Notes: generated from the letters alone by a model not told the origin. Counted from the stretch's first letter, positions 1 to 8,031 are shown. The stretch is DNA of 18,040 nt from Ruminococcus sp. UBA7014 (GCA_002449575.1 DJXC01000055.1:1-18040), one strand, 5' to 3'. Program-made: numbers and translations.

Positions 1-2549
1 GTACGGATAACCTGAATCTGTGAATCAATACGGTTTTTCAGGACACTGACATGAGAAATGACACCAATCAGCCGGTTGCCGCCGGCAAGTTTTCCGAGCA
101 GTTCAACAGCCTGATGCAGTGACTGGTCATCAAGTGTACCGAACCCTTCGTCAATAAACATAGCATCGAGTTCCATGCCGCCGCTTGTTTCCTGTACAGC
201 ATCAGAAAGCCCCAATGCAAGAGAAAGCGAAGTCAGGAACGATTCACCACCGGAAAGTGTTCCCACATTCCGCCACTGTCCTGTTGTATTATCAAGTACT
301 TCCAAACCGAGTCCGGATTGTGTGCGGAGATTCTGCGCAGTCTCACTGCAACGGAGAATAAATCTGTCCCCTGTCAGAAGAGAAAGCCGCTGATTTGCAT
401 AGAAAACAACACGGCGGAAATAATACTGCTGTACATAAGTTTCCAGCTGTAATTTCGCCTGACTGCTTCCCTTCTGTCCGCTGACGGTCTTGTACAAATC
501 AGCATAGAGTCCCCATTCTATACGGATTTTATCCGCTTCCTGAAGATTCTTTTGCAAAGCCGTTTCAATCTGCTGATTAGCAGAAAGATGGCTTGCCAGC
601 ATCTGGAGTGTTTCTTCTGTCTGATGATAGGCAGATTCTTTCTGCTGACGTTCTGTCCGGAGCGTATTGAGAGAAACAGACTGTTTTCCGCTAGTTTTTG
701 CCTGTAATTCTCTCACAGCATCCCGGAGAGAAATATATTCGGCACGGCAGCCATTGACTTCTTTTTCGAGTTTGCGAATGACAGAAGTTTCCAGTACAGC
801 GGCATGATAAGCAGCTTCGTCCTGAAAATCATATTTTTCAAGAAGATTCCGGAAAGCCGTTTCCTGTGCATCGGTTTCCTTCTGTAAGGAAGTTTTATCT
901 TTTGCAAGCTGTTCGAGATTTGCCATAATACCGGAATATAATTTTTCCTGTTTCTGGGCTTGTTTCTGAGCGTTGAGGAGATTATCTTCGAGTGTATGTA
1001 TCTGCTGACGGCAGGATGCAAGGCTTTGCACCAGTTGTCCTTCATTCATAGAAGCAAGTACAGGATTCTGCCGGAGGGTATCCAGTTCAGCTTTAAGTCT
1101 GACACAAACCTGTGAACTTTTCTGAAAGTCCTGTTCTTTTTTATTGCGGAGCGTTTCTGCATTCTGGACTTGTTCCTGAGAGGGTGTATGTTCATTTTTT
1201 TCTGCCGGGTTTGGATGATGAACAGAACCACACACTGGACACGGCTGATTCTCCCGGAGCTGCTGTTCTGCAAGAATGCCTGCCTGACCGGAAAGGAATC
1301 TTTTCAGCAGGTCTTTATGCATTTCAACAGACTGGTCATAATCGTTTTGTTTTTTCAGAAACTGTGCTTTCTGACGGTCATACTCTTTTTCTTTCTGATG
1401 AAATTCCTGAAAGAGAGGCTGTGCCTGTGCAAGCTGACTTTCTTGTTCACGGAGTGCAGGAAGCTGCTGTGCTTTCGCTTCTGCCTGTCTGAGTTCCTGA
1501 CGGTACTGTTCAAGAACTCCGGACTGTACATCTGCATCCTGAGAAAGCTGCTGATATTTTTTGTTTTTTTCGTCAAGCTGACGTTTTAACTGGAGCAGCA
1601 ATTGTTCTGTTTTGCTGATTTCCTGTGCATTCTGTGCATTGTGAATCTGTTCTTTTTTCTGATTCATCTCATCAGTACGGTCGATAATTTTCTGCATCGC
1701 CTTTGATTTCTGCTGTAAAGCCTGAAAATCAGCATTCAGAATTTCGCCTTCTTTTATCTGATTCAGGAGAGTTTCCAGTTCACGATACTGTATATTTTTC
1801 TGTTCTGTCATCTGTTCCAGACTCTGTGCTTCTGCCCGATTTTGTGCTGTAAGTGCATTAAGCTGTACAGAAGCAGTACTTCCGGCATTCGGCTGGTATT
1901 GTGCAGTAAAGCGAATTCTTTCCAAATCTCCTGTAATGGTATCCTGCAAGCGTTCCATTCTGCGGTTATAATCCGAAGAAATTTCTTTCAGTCTCTCCTG
2001 AAACTGCTGATAAATGCCTGTGCGGAACAAATCCTGAAAGAGTTTCAGACGGTCTTTGCTTTCTGCGTTGACAATTTCCTGAAACTTGCCTTGTGCAATC
2101 ATGACAGTTTGTGAAAACTGTTTCTGATTCATGCCGAGCATGGAGATAATTTTTGCATCTACAGCCGTCTGCCGTTCAGCAATAATTTTCTTTTCGCCGT
2201 CTGTTATCTGATAGAGTGTCACAGAATACATATTCATTTTTTTATCTTTATCAAGTCTGCCCCAGCGGTCAACCTCATAGATATGTCCCTGATGGGAGAA
2301 CTTCAGACAGACATGTGTTTTTTCCTTTTCCGGAGAAAAATCGGAATGAATCGTTTTGGAAGTCCGGTGTTCGGGGTTACTGGTTTTGCCATAGAGGGCA
2401 AAAGAAACGGCATCAAAAATACTGGTTTTACCAGAACCATTATTTCCGGAGATAAGAAACACGCCTTGTTTTCCGGCATTTTCAAAATCAACAACAGCTT
2501 CTTTGGCGAATACACCGAAAGCAGACATTGTAAGTTGCAGCGGCTTCAC
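1..2549 (-). CDS. sbcC: Exonuclease SbcC, ATPase subunit of SbcCD (3' end cut by window edge)
   Basis: This is the Rad50-like ATPase subunit of the SbcCD nuclease, which opens hairpins and trims blocked DNA ends. The frame is open from a GTG start at 2549 to base 1, giving 849 residues. Visible are an N-terminal Walker A GNNGSGKT (residues 35-42), two Gln/Lys/Glu-rich coiled-coil arms, the zinc-hook CPVC (437-440), the ABC signature LSGGES (765-770) and Walker B with FIDEGFG (Asp800, Glu801), followed by a D-loop GTLDD. Sequence stops at ...QIQVIR, by comparison with E. coli SbcC perhaps 15-25 residues short of the end. The full protein would be about 870 residues, shorter than E. coli SbcC (about 1050), so the arms are short. 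The GTG start shares one base with the sbcD stop codon (TAGTG), and the Shine-Dalgarno GGGAGG lies inside the sbcD end, so translation is probably coupled. Confidence 0.96.
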   Translation of the reverse strand, partial: MKPLQLTMSAFGVFAKEAVVDFENAGKQGVFLISGNNGSGKTSIFDAVSFALYGKTSNPEHRTSKTIHSDFSPEKEKTHVCLKFSHQGHIYEVDRWGRLDKDKKMNMYSVTLYQITDGEKKIIAERQTAVDAKIISMLGMNQKQFSQTVMIAQGKFQEIVNAESKDRLKLFQDLFRTGIYQQFQERLKEISSDYNRRMERLQDTITGDLERIRFTAQYQPNAGSTASVQLNALTAQNRAEAQSLEQMTEQKNIQYRELETLLNQIKEGEILNADFQALQQKSKAMQKIIDRTDEMNQKKEQIHNAQNAQEISKTEQLLLQLKRQLDEKNKKYQQLSQDADVQSGVLEQYRQELRQAEAKAQQLPALREQESQLAQAQPLFQEFHQKEKEYDRQKAQFLKKQNDYDQSVEMHKDLLKRFLSGQAGILAEQQLRENQPCPVCGSVHHPNPAEKNEHTPSQEQVQNAETLRNKKEQDFQKSSQVCVRLKAELDTLRQNPVLASMNEGQLVQSLASCRQQIHTLEDNLLNAQKQAQKQEKLYSGIMANLEQLAKDKTSLQKETDAQETAFRNLLEKYDFQDEAAYHAAVLETSVIRKLEKEVNGCRAEYISLRDAVRELQAKTSGKQSVSLNTLRTERQQKESAYHQTEETLQMLASHLSANQQIETALQKNLQEADKIRIEWGLYADLYKTVSGQKGSSQAKLQLETYVQQYYFRRVVFYANQRLSLLTGDRFILRCSETAQNLRTQSGLGLEVLDNTTGQWRNVGTLSGGESFLTSLSLALGLSDAVQETSGGMELDAMFIDEGFGTLDDQSLHQAVELLGKLAGGNRLIGVISHVSVLKNRIDSQIQVIR

Positions 2550-3670
2550 TATAATTCCTCCCTTTCCAGTTGTGTAAAGATATTCCGAACAATCTGCATC
2601 TGTTCTTCTGAAGGTTCATGATTATTATTCTGGTGCAGATAGAACAGCCGAAACATTTCTGCCGGAGACTGCTGCCGTGGTGTCTGTTCCGGAATGACAG
2701 CAGCATCTTTTCGAAGTTTTGCATTTTCCAGCCGGAAACCGCACATATGCGGAAAGATACTGCGCAGGCGCATTCTGGCATCAGGGACAGGATTTTCATC
2801 TGTCAGAGTCACATGTACATAATCCTGTGTAAATTCCATTTCGGAAAGCTGCCGAAAACTGCCCTTGACAGTACGGACATCATGCGGCAAATCCACAGGA
2901 ATTTGATAAATCTCAATCTGCTGTTTATCCTGAATTTCTATGACAGTAAATGACTTTTTCTGATGTTCTTCCGAAAGGGAATATTTCAGTGGTGAACCTG
3001 CATAGCGAACTGTTTTTCTTCCGCCGACTGCCTGCGGCATATGCAGGTGACCAAGTGCGACATAATCGAATTCCCGGAACAGGTCTGCACTGATATTGTC
3101 AAGACCGCCGACAGCAAATTCTTCTTCGCTTGTCTGACCGCCTGTAATAAACTGATGTGCCATTAACAGATTTATTTTTTCCGGATTCAGTCTGGAATGT
3201 GCCAGAACAATCCGGACAGCATCTTCATAAGAATTAATTTTTTCTTGTGGATAACACTCACGCACACGGTTTGGTGTAAGAAAGGGCATCAGCCATATCT
3301 GAATCTCATCTTCCGGCTTGCAGGCTGCCTGTAACACGCCTGTAAACGGTGCAGAAACTGTTATCCGACTGGATTCCAGAATTCTGCCCAGATAAGAAAT
3401 TCTTCCGGCAGAATCATGATTTCCGCTGATAAGATACACTTGTTTTCCCATCTGACAGAGCTTTGTCAGAAAATCATCAAATACTTTCATTGCTTCTGCT
3501 GAAGGGTTCGGCTTGTCATAAACATCTCCGGCAATCAGGACAGCTTCACAGTCTTTTGCCACCTGACAAGCCTGTGCCAATACTTTTTCCTGGTCTGACA
3601 GAAGCGGATAATCCCCAAGCTTCTTGCCGATATGCAAATCGGCAAGATGCAAAAATCTCCTTGTTTTCAT
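2549..3670 (-). CDS. sbcD: Exonuclease SbcD, Mre11-like nuclease subunit
   Basis: This is the Mn2+-dependent metallophosphoesterase subunit that forms the SbcCD complex with SbcC. The 373-residue protein carries the calcineurin-like motifs in order: DLHIG (Asp11, His13), GDVYD (Asp49), SGNHDS (Asn84, His85, Asp86), AHQF (His172) and GHLH (His208, His210). Length is typical for the family. The ATG lies two bases after the stop of the upstream small gene. Its nearest AGGAG is about 14 bases upstream, inside that gene, a rather long spacing that suggests re-initiation by ribosomes finishing the small gene. It overlaps the sbcC start by one base. The C-terminal third (about 280-373) is the capping and SbcC-binding part and is less conserved. 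Confidence 0.97.
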   Translation of the reverse strand: MKTRRFLHLADLHIGKKLGDYPLLSDQEKVLAQACQVAKDCEAVLIAGDVYDKPNPSAEAMKVFDDFLTKLCQMGKQVYLISGNHDSAGRISYLGRILESSRITVSAPFTGVLQAACKPEDEIQIWLMPFLTPNRVRECYPQEKINSYEDAVRIVLAHSRLNPEKINLLMAHQFITGGQTSEEEFAVGGLDNISADLFREFDYVALGHLHMPQAVGGRKTVRYAGSPLKYSLSEEHQKKSFTVIEIQDKQQIEIYQIPVDLPHDVRTVKGSFRQLSEMEFTQDYVHVTLTDENPVPDARMRLRSIFPHMCGFRLENAKLRKDAAVIPEQTPRQQSPAEMFRLFYLHQNNNHEPSEEQMQIVRNIFTQLEREEL

Positions 3671-3672
3671 TA

Positions 3673-3897
3673 TTATTTCAGCAGCTCCTTTAATTTCTTA
3701 GCAAATTCCAAATCTTCCTGTGACAGTTTGATATTTGTGACTGCTTTTCTGCCGTCAGCAGAAGTCACACTGATTTCAATCAGGCTGTCTTCTTCAATAT
3801 TCTGTCCGGCATAGCCGAAAAACTGAATAAATTTCGGGTGACGTTCCTGAAATTTCTCCATCATCGGCTTGATATGCATAAGTGCTATCGGGTTCAT
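3673..3897 (-). CDS. Small conserved-looking protein of unknown function, first gene of the sbcDC operon
   Basis: This is a 74-residue acidic/basic mixed soluble protein beginning MNPIALMHIKPMMEKF and ending in a Lys/Leu-rich helix (FAKKLKELLK). There is no signal peptide, membrane segment, metal motif or Cys cluster. The predicted shape is helix, then a strand-rich middle (SLIEISVTSADGRKAVTNIKL), then a C-terminal helix. The frame is open further upstream to 3975, but the ATG at 3897 is chosen because GAGG stands nine bases before it, and because the longer version would start inside the promoter. It is the first gene after the promoter at 3947-3975 and ends two bases before sbcD. I have a vague impression that similar short proteins occur in clostridia, but I can name no family or function. 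A role linked to SbcCD is only inferred from the operon. Confidence 0.8.
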   Translation of the reverse strand: MNPIALMHIKPMMEKFQERHPKFIQFFGYAGQNIEEDSLIEISVTSADGRKAVTNIKLSQEDLEFAKKLKELLK

Positions 3898-3906
3898 AAA
3901 ACAATA

Positions 3907-3910
3907 CCTC
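3907..3910 (-). promoter_or_regulatory. Shine-Dalgarno that sets the start of the 74-residue protein
   Basis: On the minus strand GAGG is followed by nine bases and then ATG at 3897. No comparable site precedes the in-frame upstream ATG at 3975, which would also overlap the -35 box. Confidence 0.8.
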
Positions 3911-3946
3911 ATTTCCTGATTTTTCCGGCATTCCGGATATAATTTT

Positions 3947-3975
3947 ATTATAGCATATTTTTGGGAAAAATGCAA
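3947..3975 (-). promoter_or_regulatory. Sigma-A type promoter of the small gene-sbcD-sbcC operon
   Basis: Read on the minus strand: -35 TTGCAT (3975-3970), a 17-base spacer ending in TGC, then -10 TATAAT (3952-3947). Predicted transcription start is near 3940, leaving a leader of about 43 bases before the ATG at 3897. The box quality and spacing are close to the vegetative consensus, and the TGC makes it an extended -10 promoter. Confidence 0.85.
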
Positions 3976-4035
3976 GCTGATTCGTGCAAAATATTGTTAT
4001 TTTTCTGTCAAGCATGATGAATTTTGCATAAAATG

Positions 4036-4066
4036 CTGAAATTCAGAATTTTCACAGAAATTTCAG
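4036..4066. repeat. Inverted repeat just upstream of the pyk promoter
   Basis: CTGAAATT (4036-4043) and AATTTCAG (4059-4066) are exact inverted copies with a 15-base spacer. They end ten bases before the pyk -35 box and lie in the region between two divergent promoters. A second imperfect inverted repeat overlaps on the left (GAATTTTGCAT at 4019-4029 against ATGCTGAAATTC at 4033-4044). This could be an operator or chance in AT-rich sequence. It does not match the catabolite-repression (cre) consensus. Confidence 0.35.
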
Positions 4067-4075
4067 AAAAACTTC

Positions 4076-4104
4076 TTGCAACTGCAACAGGCATATGCTA
4101 AAAT
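4076..4104 (+). promoter_or_regulatory. Sigma-A type promoter of pyk
   Basis: -35 TTGCAA (4076-4081), 17-base spacer ending in TGC, -10 TAAAAT (4099-4104). The predicted start of transcription near 4111 gives a leader of about 43 bases to the ATG at 4154. It diverges from the sbc promoter; the two -35 boxes are about 100 bases apart. Confidence 0.8.
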
Positions 4105-4139
4105 GAAAATGGAAAAATTTTTGAGAAAAATTCCAGAAT

Positions 4140-4143
4140 GGAG
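4140..4143 (+). promoter_or_regulatory. Shine-Dalgarno that sets the pyk start
   Basis: GGAG ten bases before the ATG at 4154. The in-frame upstream ATG at 4076 falls inside the -35 box of the pyk promoter and so cannot be the start of this transcript. Confidence 0.8.
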
Positions 4144-4153
4144 CGTATTTTTT

Positions 4154-5581
4154 ATGAGCAACAGAAAAACAAAAATTGTCTGCACAATAGGACCTGCCAC
4201 GGACAAACCGGGAATTCTCCGTGATATGATGCTTTCCGGCATGAATGTCGCAAGATTCAACTTCTCTCACGGAGATTATGCAACACATAAACAAAGATTT
4301 GAAGAAATTGTCAAACTCCGGGAAACACTTGGGCTTCCGGTCGCCACTATGCTGGATACCAAAGGTCCTGAAGTCCGCCTGAAAAAATTTGTAGATAACA
4401 AGCCTGTAGAAATTCATGACGGTGATATGTACACTCTTACAACAAACGATGTTCCCTGCACTGCTGAAATCGGAAGTGTTACATTCAAGAATCTGCCGCA
4501 GGATGTCAGTGTTGGCACGAGGATTTTAATCAATGACGGCGTGATTGAACTGTTAGCCGAAAAAATTACCAGAACAGATGTCATCTGCCGTATCATTCAT
4601 GGTGGTGTACTTTCCAATAACAAGGGCATTAATGTGCCGGGAGTACGGCTTTCCATGCCATATCTGAGTGATGCAGATATGAATGACCTTGAATTTGGCG
4701 CAAAAATGGGCTATGATTTTATTGCAGCAAGCTTTGTTCGTTCTGCTGCGGATATTAACTATCTGAGAAGATTCACGGAAAGTCTGGGCTGGTTCAATGT
4801 CCGGATTATCGCCAAAATTGAAAATCTGGATGGTGTGCATAATATTGATGAAATTCTGGAAGCTGCTGACGGCATCATGGTAGCCCGTGGCGATATGGGT
4901 GTTGAAATTCCGTTTGAACAAATTCCTGCAATTCAGAAACAATTAATTCAGAAAGGCTATAATGCCGGGAAACAGGTAATTACTGCTACACAGATGCTGG
5001 AATCCATGATTAACAATCCACGTCCGACCCGTGCAGAAATCACAGACGTTGCAAACGCTATTTATGATGGTACAAGTGCGATTATGCTTTCCGGAGAAAC
5101 TGCTGCCGGACAGTTCCCGGTAGAAGTTGTCCGCACAATGGATTTAATCGCTTCTACCACTGAGGGCAATATTGACTATAAACATGAATTCGCCGTCCGG
5201 AAAGAAAATGACAATGTTTCTATTGATGAGGGTATTGCCCATGCAGCTGTGACAACTGCTCATGACCTGAATGCCAGAGCGATTATTGCCGTTACCAAGC
5301 GTGGCAAGACCGCAAGACTTATCTCAAAATTCCGTCCTTCTGTGCCGATTCTTGGCTGTACCACTGACGAAGACAATCAGCGCAAAATGAATATGAGCTG
5401 GGGTGTCACACCATTTGTCATTGACGAAGAAGACAATACAGACACACTCTTTGCGAAAGCGGTTGCTGCTGCTAAATCTCACGGCTATGTCAAGGAAGGT
5501 GACCTGGTTGTGATTACAGCAGGTGTTCCTCTGGGTATTTCCGGCATGACAAACCTGATGAAAGTAGAAAGAATTTCTTGA
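4154..5581 (+). CDS. pyk: Pyruvate kinase
   Basis: This catalyses the last step of glycolysis, phosphoenolpyruvate plus ADP to pyruvate plus ATP, in the cytosol. At 475 residues it is the short form, with no PEP-utiliser domain at the C-terminus such as Bacillus pyruvate kinase has. Visible motifs are KIVCTIGPAT (7-16), the substrate loop NVARFNFSHGD (31-41, Arg34), the start of the B domain LDTKGPEVR (67-75), the active-site signature IAKIENLDGVHNIDEI (219-234, catalytic Lys221, metal ligands Glu223 and Asp247), and TATQMLESM plus PTRAEITDVANAI. Glu73 in GPEVR is the residue that marks K+-dependent pyruvate kinases; K+-independent ones have Lys there. The start is set by promoter and Shine-Dalgarno positions. 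The gene is monocistronic, with its own promoter and a terminator directly after the stop. Confidence 0.98.
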   Translation: MSNRKTKIVCTIGPATDKPGILRDMMLSGMNVARFNFSHGDYATHKQRFEEIVKLRETLGLPVATMLDTKGPEVRLKKFVDNKPVEIHDGDMYTLTTNDVPCTAEIGSVTFKNLPQDVSVGTRILINDGVIELLAEKITRTDVICRIIHGGVLSNNKGINVPGVRLSMPYLSDADMNDLEFGAKMGYDFIAASFVRSAADINYLRRFTESLGWFNVRIIAKIENLDGVHNIDEILEAADGIMVARGDMGVEIPFEQIPAIQKQLIQKGYNAGKQVITATQMLESMINNPRPTRAEITDVANAIYDGTSAIMLSGETAAGQFPVEVVRTMDLIASTTEGNIDYKHEFAVRKENDNVSIDEGIAHAAVTTAHDLNARAIIAVTKRGKTARLISKFRPSVPILGCTTDEDNQRKMNMSWGVTPFVIDEEDNTDTLFAKAVAAAKSHGYVKEGDLVVITAGVPLGISGMTNLMKVERIS

Positions 5582-5594
5582 AATTCCTGATAAA

Positions 5595-5630
5595 AAAGCC
5601 CTGACAGAAACCTGTCAGGGCTTTTATTTT
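5595..5630. terminator. Bidirectional intrinsic terminator between pyk and ispH-S1
   Basis: AAAAGCCCTGACAG (5595-5608) pairs perfectly with CTGTCAGGGCTTTT (5613-5626) around an AAAC loop, a 14-bp stem. It is followed on the plus strand by TTTTATTTT. On the minus strand the A-run 5593-5598 becomes a U-run, so it can also stop transcription coming from the convergent gene that ends at 5643. Confidence 0.93.
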
Positions 5631-5642
5631 AATAATGCAGAA

Positions 5643-7580
5643 TTAGTCTTCTTCTTCTACTTCTCTCATGGAAATAGAAATTCTCTTGTTGTCGAGGTCA
5701 ATGCCAATAATTTTCACCTGTACTTCATCGCCAACAGAAACAACGTCCTTCACGTTTTCTACACGGCGGTCAGCAAGCTGGGAAATATGAATCAGACCGT
5801 CCACGCCATCAATAATCTGTGCAAATGCACCGAAAGAAGTGATGGAAACAATCTTTGCAGTTACTACATCGCCGATTGCATAGTCTCTCTGGAATTTTTC
5901 CCACGGATTGTCTTCAGGCTTCTTGTAGCCGAGGGAAATTCTCTGTTTTTCGGGGTCAAGGTCTTTAATGTAGACTTTCAGGGTATCACCTACAGAAACC
6001 ACCTGACTTGGATGCTTGATTCTGTTCCAGGACAGTTCAGAAATATGCACCATACCGTCAATACCGCCGAGGTCTACAAATGCGCCGTAACTTGTCAGGG
6101 ACTTTACTTCGCCTTCATATTCCTTGCCGATTTCTGCATTTTCCCAGAAAGCAGCCTTTGCAGCTTCTTTTTCCTGACGGGAAACGGCACGGATAGAACC
6201 CACTGCACTCTTCTTGCGTTCCGGAGCTTCCAGAATAATAAACTTCACAGTCTGACCTTTCAGTTCATCAAGAGAAGCTTCACGGGGCAGACCAGTCTGG
6301 GAAGCCGGAATAAAAATACGGACACCTTCATAATATACATTCACGCCGCCTTTGACAACATTGCTGACAACAGCCTCAAGAACAGTGCCTTCTTCCTTTG
6401 CCTTAATCACCTTGTCAACGCCAGCCTGTTCGTCAACTTTCTTTTTAGACAGAGTAGCAATACCGTCCTGGTCGCTGACTTTAATAACAATCAGGTCGAT
6501 TTCGTCGCCTTCTTTCACAATATCAGAGGGCTTTTTAGTCGGGTCGCTGGTCAGTTCGCTTACGGGAACAGTGCCTGTCTGTTTTGCACCAAGGTCAACA
6601 ATGACTTCGCTGTTATTGACAGACATCACATAGCCTTTCACTCTATCTCCATTTCTCAGTTTTTTGCTGAAATTTTCACTCTCGATTGCCTGAGCAAAGT
6701 CGATGTCTTCCTCCACTTCGGGAGTTTTGTTCAGATTTTCTTCCATGGTAGTAATTACCTCCTTAATAATATGTGCCGGTGTGGAAGCTCCGGCAGTAAT
6801 GCCGATATTCTCAGCATCAGATAGGTCTAAAGTGTCAAGCTCGTCCGCATTCTCAATATGATAGCTTTTACAGTGTCTTCTGCTGATGTCATAAAGTTTC
6901 ACAGTATTGGAACTGTGTTTTCCTCCTATGACAATCATACAGTCAGATTCCGAAGCAAGGGCAGCAGCATCGGACTGTCTCTGTTCGGTTGCACTGCAAA
7001 TAGTTTCGTAAACAACAATATTAAAATCTTTTTCAGGAAGGACTTTCAAACACTCTCCCCATATTATATTATTATACGTTGTTTGCGCAACAATTGCAAG
7101 CCTTTTTGAAAAGTTTTTTTCCAAATTCTGAAAAAAGTCTTTCAGCACAATTTCATTCCGAAAAACAAAATAATTTTGGTCACAATGTCCAATAATTCCC
7201 TGTACTTCCGGATGAGATTCGTCACCTGCGATGAGAATAAAACTTCCTTTCGCTGTTTCTTCAGCGACAATTTTATGAATGCGTCTGACAAAGGGACAGG
7301 TGGCATCAATCACAGGATTGCCGAGTGCATGAATCTGGTCATAGACAGATTTTTCGACACCATGCGACCGGATGACTACATATTCTTCGGGACGTAGTTC
7401 GCTGACATCCTGAATAATTCTTGCACCACGCCGATTCATATCATTGACGACATCTGTATTATGAATAATAGGTCCCAATGTTGCGACAGGCTTGTGCTGT
7501 TCCAGTGCCTTGTTGACCAAATCGACGGCACGGCTGACACCGAAACAGAATCCGGCGGATTCCGCAACCTTAATTTTCAT
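5643..7580 (-). CDS. ispH: Fused 4-hydroxy-3-methylbut-2-enyl diphosphate reductase (IspH) and S1 RNA-binding protein
   Basis: Residues 1 to about 282 are IspH, the [4Fe-4S] enzyme that makes IPP and DMAPP in the last step of the MEP pathway. The three cluster cysteines are Cys12 (GFCFGV), Cys95 (DATCPFV) and Cys195 (ICSATEQRQ). Substrate-binding residues include His41, His73 (RSHGV), His123 and Glu125 (ESHPEV), Thr167/Thr168 and SSN (223-225). After an acidic linker (about 283-308) come four S1 domains at about 311-380, 397-466, 484-552 and 568-638; the last two have the canonical SYGAFVDLGG and SFGAFAQIIDG cores. The 645-residue fusion is known from clostridia, where it is annotated as IspH/30S ribosomal protein S1. 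Whether the S1 half acts in translation, in RNA binding or both is not shown here. The frame is unbroken across the linker. The gene has its own consensus promoter. Confidence 0.97.
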   Translation of the reverse strand: MKIKVAESAGFCFGVSRAVDLVNKALEQHKPVATLGPIIHNTDVVNDMNRRGARIIQDVSELRPEEYVVIRSHGVEKSVYDQIHALGNPVIDATCPFVRRIHKIVAEETAKGSFILIAGDESHPEVQGIIGHCDQNYFVFRNEIVLKDFFQNLEKNFSKRLAIVAQTTYNNIIWGECLKVLPEKDFNIVVYETICSATEQRQSDAAALASESDCMIVIGGKHSSNTVKLYDISRRHCKSYHIENADELDTLDLSDAENIGITAGASTPAHIIKEVITTMEENLNKTPEVEEDIDFAQAIESENFSKKLRNGDRVKGYVMSVNNSEVIVDLGAKQTGTVPVSELTSDPTKKPSDIVKEGDEIDLIVIKVSDQDGIATLSKKKVDEQAGVDKVIKAKEEGTVLEAVVSNVVKGGVNVYYEGVRIFIPASQTGLPREASLDELKGQTVKFIILEAPERKKSAVGSIRAVSRQEKEAAKAAFWENAEIGKEYEGEVKSLTSYGAFVDLGGIDGMVHISELSWNRIKHPSQVVSVGDTLKVYIKDLDPEKQRISLGYKKPEDNPWEKFQRDYAIGDVVTAKIVSITSFGAFAQIIDGVDGLIHISQLADRRVENVKDVVSVGDEVQVKIIGIDLDNKRISISMREVEEED

Positions 7581-7628
7581 GAAAGCCGCCTTCTTTCTCT
7601 TATATGAAAAAATTTGAAATCATAATTT

Positions 7629-7657
7629 ATTATAGCATACTTTTCAGGATTTGTCAA
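7629..7657 (-). promoter_or_regulatory. Consensus sigma-A promoter of ispH-S1
   Basis: On the minus strand: TTGACA (7657-7652), 17-base spacer ending in TGC, TATAAT (7634-7629). Both boxes match the consensus perfectly. The predicted start near 7622 gives a leader of about 42 bases. Confidence 0.92.
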
Positions 7658-7694
7658 GCCTGAATCAAAATTTTAAATTTTTATGAGAAACTTC

Positions 7695-7723
7695 TTGTAA
7701 TTCTGACAGATTTATGCTATAAT
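7695..7723 (+). promoter_or_regulatory. Sigma-A type promoter of the small lipoprotein gene
   Basis: -35 TTGTAA (7695-7700), 17-base spacer ending in TGC, -10 TATAAT (7718-7723). Transcription should begin near 7730, about 34 bases before the ATG at 7764. It diverges from the ispH-S1 promoter with 37 bases between the -35 boxes. Confidence 0.88.
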
Positions 7724-7763
7724 AAACAGGAAAGCAAAAAATTCACAGGAAAGGAATTTTTTT

Positions 7764-8027
7764 ATGAAAGCAAAAGCGATTCTGATGCTGATTTTTCTTC
7801 CGGTGCTGACACTGGGACTGACTGCCTGCGGCGGAGAAGAAGCAGCGGCTTCCCGTACGCCACAAGCTCCGAATGAAGCCCGTCTGGATGACCCGAATGC
7901 AGAATTTATTGATGCGCCGGAAACTGCACCTGTTATCATAGACGGTGACGAAGAACAGCTTCCCGAAACTCAGCCAGTAAGCGAAATCTATCAGGCTGCT
8001 CCTGATGTTATGCCGGAAAATCCCTGA
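7764..8027 (+). CDS. Small predicted lipoprotein of unknown function
   Basis: The 87-residue product has a type II signal peptide: Lys2 and Lys4, a hydrophobic core (5-19) and the lipobox LTAC with the modified Cys22. It should therefore be lipid-anchored on the outer face of the membrane. The mature 66-residue part is acidic, Pro/Ala/Glu-rich and probably unstructured (runs such as PETAPVIIDGDEEQLPET), with no recognisable domain. AAGGA lies eight bases before the ATG. It has its own strong promoter and terminator and stands alone on the plus strand between two minus-strand genes that are commonly adjacent in related genomes. I do not recognise a family. Such short acidic lipoproteins are fast-evolving, so similarity searches may find few hits. 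Confidence 0.85.
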   Translation: MKAKAILMLIFLPVLTLGLTACGGEEAAASRTPQAPNEARLDDPNAEFIDAPETAPVIIDGDEEQLPETQPVSEIYQAAPDVMPENP

Positions 8028-8031
8028 GTAG

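Noticed and set aside
713..1589. Several short open frames on both strands inside the first 2.5 kb
   Set aside because: They are shadows of the coiled-coil part of sbcC, whose own frame is open through the whole region and carries the zinc hook.
5787..6824. Plus-strand open frame of 345 codons opposite ispH-S1
   Set aside because: It is the exact antisense of the conserved IspH/S1 sequence, its translation is Cys/Phe/His-rich with no motif, and it has no promoter or ribosome site.
7581..7763. Riboswitch or long structured leader upstream of ispH-S1 or the lipoprotein gene
   Set aside because: Promoters placed by their boxes leave leaders of only about 34-42 bases, too short for a riboswitch, and no strong stem is visible in them.
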